A DNA stretch of 8,087 nt from Burkholderiales bacterium (GTDB lineage Bacteria > Pseudomonadota > Gammaproteobacteria > Burkholderiales > Usitatibacteraceae): positions 1 through 8,087 of the forward strand of contig JANXWW010000305.1 in NCBI GenBank assembly GCA_025350945.1. The letters are read 5' to 3'. Positions 6,597-8,087 of this stretch are shown piece by piece (the stretch's first letter is position 1; every line of letters starts with the position of its first letter). The notes under the pieces are model-generated. The model was not told where the DNA came from. It was given only the letters and a program-made list of their open reading frames with translations, and ran no database searches. The translations under genes and the position numbers were made by a program.

Positions 6597-8021
6597 GTGA
6601 CGGAGGTGAATTGGCATGATAAAAAAATACTTGTTCTTGGTGCGGGAGACACCGGACGCTCTGTCGTCCGATGGGCAAAACGTGTGGGTGCTGCAGTGCG
6701 AATCGCCGATTCCCGTGACCACTCTCCAGGGCTTGATGAATTCAGAAACGAACATGCCGATGTTGAATGCATCGCCGGTGACTGGAACCGAAAAGTATTC
6801 GACGCCGCTGTTGGCGACGCCGAACTCATTGTGGCAAGCCCGGGCGTGGCCGTTGCTGGGCCCGCGTGTCACCCGGCCATCGCGCGCGCCGTCGCGGCGG
6901 GCAAAGCAATCGTTGGGGACATCGAGCTTTTCGCGTGGCAGCAAATTAAATTAAATGAACAAACAGGACACAGACCTAAAGTGATTGGTATTACCGGCTC
7001 AAACGGAAAATCAACGGTCACCGAGATGGTGGGTGCGATGTGCGCGGCTGCCGGTTTGAAGACCGTGGTGGCGGGCAATATCGGCCTGCCTGTGCTCGAT
7101 GCGTTGGCACGTTTGGATGTCGATGGACAGCCCGATGTGTACGTGCTTGAGCTATCCAGTTTTCAATTGGAGACGACATCCAGTTTGCATCTTGATGCTG
7201 CCACCATGCTGAATATGTCGCAGGATCATCTTGATCGTTATGCGTCAATGGATGAATATGCGGCGGCGAAAAAACGTATTTTCAAACATGCCCAGCATCA
7301 GGTGTTGAATCGTGAAGATGTGGCGAGCATGGTGATGGTGGATGCGTCCAAATCATTCGCCACATTTGGCCTGGATTTGGCACCCACTGAAACTGATTTC
7401 GGCATCGCCAACGGCAAGCTCTGCGAAGGCAATGTGCCGTTGATGGCGTTAAATGAAATGCCGGTGGCGGGTTTGCACAATGCCGCCAATGCGTTGGCTG
7501 CATTCGCAATGTGTCGCTCAATTGGTTGCGACGCTAGACCACTTGCGGAAGGGTTGCGCCACTTCGCAGGACTGCCACATCGCCTGGAAAATGTCGGCGT
7601 CATCAATGGCGTGACTTTCTACGATGATTCCAAAGGCACCAATGTCGGCTCAACTGTAGCGGCTTTGAATGGCATGACCGTGCCCGTGATTTTGATTGCC
7701 GGTGGCGAAGGTAAGGAACAGGATTTTTCGCCGCTGGCCGAGCCGATTCGCAGGCACGCAAAAGCAGTGGTGCTGATTGGCAAAGATGCGCGCTCACTGG
7801 AGAGCGCGATTACCTTAGCCAGAGTCTCCACGATGCACGCATCGTCAATGGCCAATGCCGTGGAGAGCGCCTATTCACGGGCATCTTCAGGCGATGCCGT
7901 GTTGTTGTCGCCCGCCTGCGCGAGCTTTGACATGTTCAAAAACTATAAACATCGCGGCGAAGTTTTCGCTGAGTGTGTCAAGTCTTTAAAGACCAGACTT
8001 GAGGCTACTCATGTTGTATAG
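6597..8021 (+). CDS. murD: UDP-N-acetylmuramoylalanine--D-glutamate ligase MurD
   Basis: Cytoplasmic Mur ligase adding D-Glu to UDP-MurNAc-L-Ala with ATP. Seen, numbering from GTG 6597 (474 residues; E. coli 438): Rossmann-like start ILVLGAGDTGRS (11-22), IVASPGV, IVGDIELF, P-loop GSNGKST at 134-140, GNIGLPVLD, LELSSFQLETTSSL, QDHLDRY, Lys225 in AAKKRIF (equivalent to carbamylated Lys198), GLPHRLE, DDSKGTNVGST, GGEGKEQDFSPL and the C-terminal SPACASFDMFKNYKHRGEVF. Start is unclear: an in-frame TGA directly precedes 6597, so only GTG 6597 or GTG 6606 can open this frame. 6606 gives MNWHDKKILVLG, close to typical MurD N-termini; 6597 has GAAAAG at 6585-6590. The window's best SD serves an out-of-frame ATG at 6616 (see findings). 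A hydrophilic linker just before the P-loop accounts for some of the extra length. Function is certain; start is not. Confidence 0.95.
   Translation: MTEVNWHDKKILVLGAGDTGRSVVRWAKRVGAAVRIADSRDHSPGLDEFRNEHADVECIAGDWNRKVFDAAVGDAELIVASPGVAVAGPACHPAIARAVAAGKAIVGDIELFAWQQIKLNEQTGHRPKVIGITGSNGKSTVTEMVGAMCAAAGLKTVVAGNIGLPVLDALARLDVDGQPDVYVLELSSFQLETTSSLHLDAATMLNMSQDHLDRYASMDEYAAAKKRIFKHAQHQVLNREDVASMVMVDASKSFATFGLDLAPTETDFGIANGKLCEGNVPLMALNEMPVAGLHNAANALAAFAMCRSIGCDARPLAEGLRHFAGLPHRLENVGVINGVTFYDDSKGTNVGSTVAALNGMTVPVILIAGGEGKEQDFSPLAEPIRRHAKAVVLIGKDARSLESAITLARVSTMHASSMANAVESAYSRASSGDAVLLSPACASFDMFKNYKHRGEVFAECVKSLKTRLEATHVV
6602..6609 (+). promoter_or_regulatory. Strong Shine-Dalgarno that does not match the murD frame
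   Basis: GGAGGTGA is an 8-base match to the 16S rRNA 3' end, the best SD seen in the window. It is spaced six bases from ATG 6616, which lies one base out of the murD frame. It also overlaps the in-frame GTG at 6606, so it cannot be the SD for that start. Either it is coincidental, or it marks the true initiation codon with a frame correction downstream. Confidence 0.55.
8001..8004 (+). promoter_or_regulatory. Ribosome binding site of ftsW
   Basis: GAGG inside the last codons of murD, six bases ahead of ATG 8011. It supports choosing 8011 as the start of the downstream gene even though that start lies within murD. Confidence 0.55.
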
Positions 8022-8087
8022 CCCCACAGCACCGCGGGCGGAGTTGGATCTTTCCATCTTTTGGAGCGTGATGATTTTGCTCGCCGT
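8011..8087 (+). CDS. ftsW: Septal peptidoglycan polymerase FtsW, N-terminal fragment
   Basis: Only about 25 codons are present: MLYSPTAPRAELDLSIFWSV followed by MILLA, then the window ends. What is visible is a short polar cytoplasmic start leading into a hydrophobic segment, as expected for the first membrane helix of FtsW. In the family FtsW is a polytopic SEDS glycosyltransferase that polymerises lipid II and works with FtsI at the septum. The call rests mostly on synteny, since ftsW follows murD in most proteobacterial dcw clusters, and on the fit of the N-terminus; no catalytic residue is in view. The start at 8011 overlaps murD by 11 bases in another frame, with GAGG at 8001-8004 as SD, suggesting coupling to murD. 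Confidence 0.85.
   Translation, partial: MLYSPTAPRAELDLSIFWSVMILLA

Noticed and set aside
6507..6944. Minus-strand open frame of 145 codons spanning the murD start and the gap
   Set aside because: Most of it is the antisense of the well-supported murD coding sequence. Within the gap, minus-strand readings such as SEHKWLKRHACDEV look protein-like but are too short to call a gene remnant, and I recognise no family.
6616..6954. 112-codon open frame starting at ATG 6616 behind a strong SD
   Set aside because: It lies fully inside murD, its product has no recognisable features and reads like an out-of-frame shadow. It is only of interest as the possible initiation point for murD itself.
1..8087. 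Undescribed biological system, CRISPR array, tRNA or rRNA gene
   Set aside because: The whole window is accounted for by conserved dcw genes on one strand; no repeat arrays, cloverleaf-like segments or unfamiliar genes were seen.

Overview
This window is a contiguous piece of the division and cell wall (dcw) cluster of a Gram-negative bacterium, read entirely from the + strand. The order is rsmH (3' end), ftsL, ftsI, murE, murF, mraY, murD, ftsW (5' end), the classic proteobacterial layout. The FtsL N-terminus (MTRLNLILLIALVGCALSVVTSQ...RARK) and FtsI segments such as LVNQPDFNPNNR resemble, from memory, Betaproteobacteria most closely. Mid-range base composition and a 361-residue MraY fit a beta/gamma lineage. 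Genus cannot be named from this sequence alone.

Layout: 1-428 is the C-terminal part of the 16S rRNA methyltransferase RsmH. 425-724 is ftsL and 721-2454 is ftsI (PBP3), so these three genes are chained by ATGA stop/start overlaps. murE (2456-4012) starts one base after the ftsI stop, and murF (4009-5391) overlaps murE by ATGA. mraY (5394-6479) follows two bases after murF with its own clear Shine-Dalgarno (SD) sequence. A 117-base AT-rich gap (6480-6596) is the only real intergenic space. murD (about 6597-8021) follows, and ftsW begins at 8011 inside the end of murD and runs off the window.

The genes act together. MurD, MurE and MurF add D-Glu, meso-diaminopimelate and D-Ala-D-Ala to the UDP-MurNAc peptide in the cytoplasm. 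MraY moves the finished pentapeptide onto undecaprenyl phosphate at the inner membrane. FtsL and FtsI (with FtsW) belong to the divisome that polymerises and cross-links septal peptidoglycan. All catalytic motifs I looked for are present, and no gene is broken internally.

I found no mobile element, CRISPR array, RNA gene or unknown system; this is a core housekeeping locus. The one place that deserves a second look is the mraY-murD junction. There the strongest SD of the window points to an ATG that is out of frame with murD. That ATG is followed by an in-phase A_AAA_AAA heptamer which would return the ribosome to the murD frame after a -1 shift; alternatively the A-run hides a one-base sequence error.
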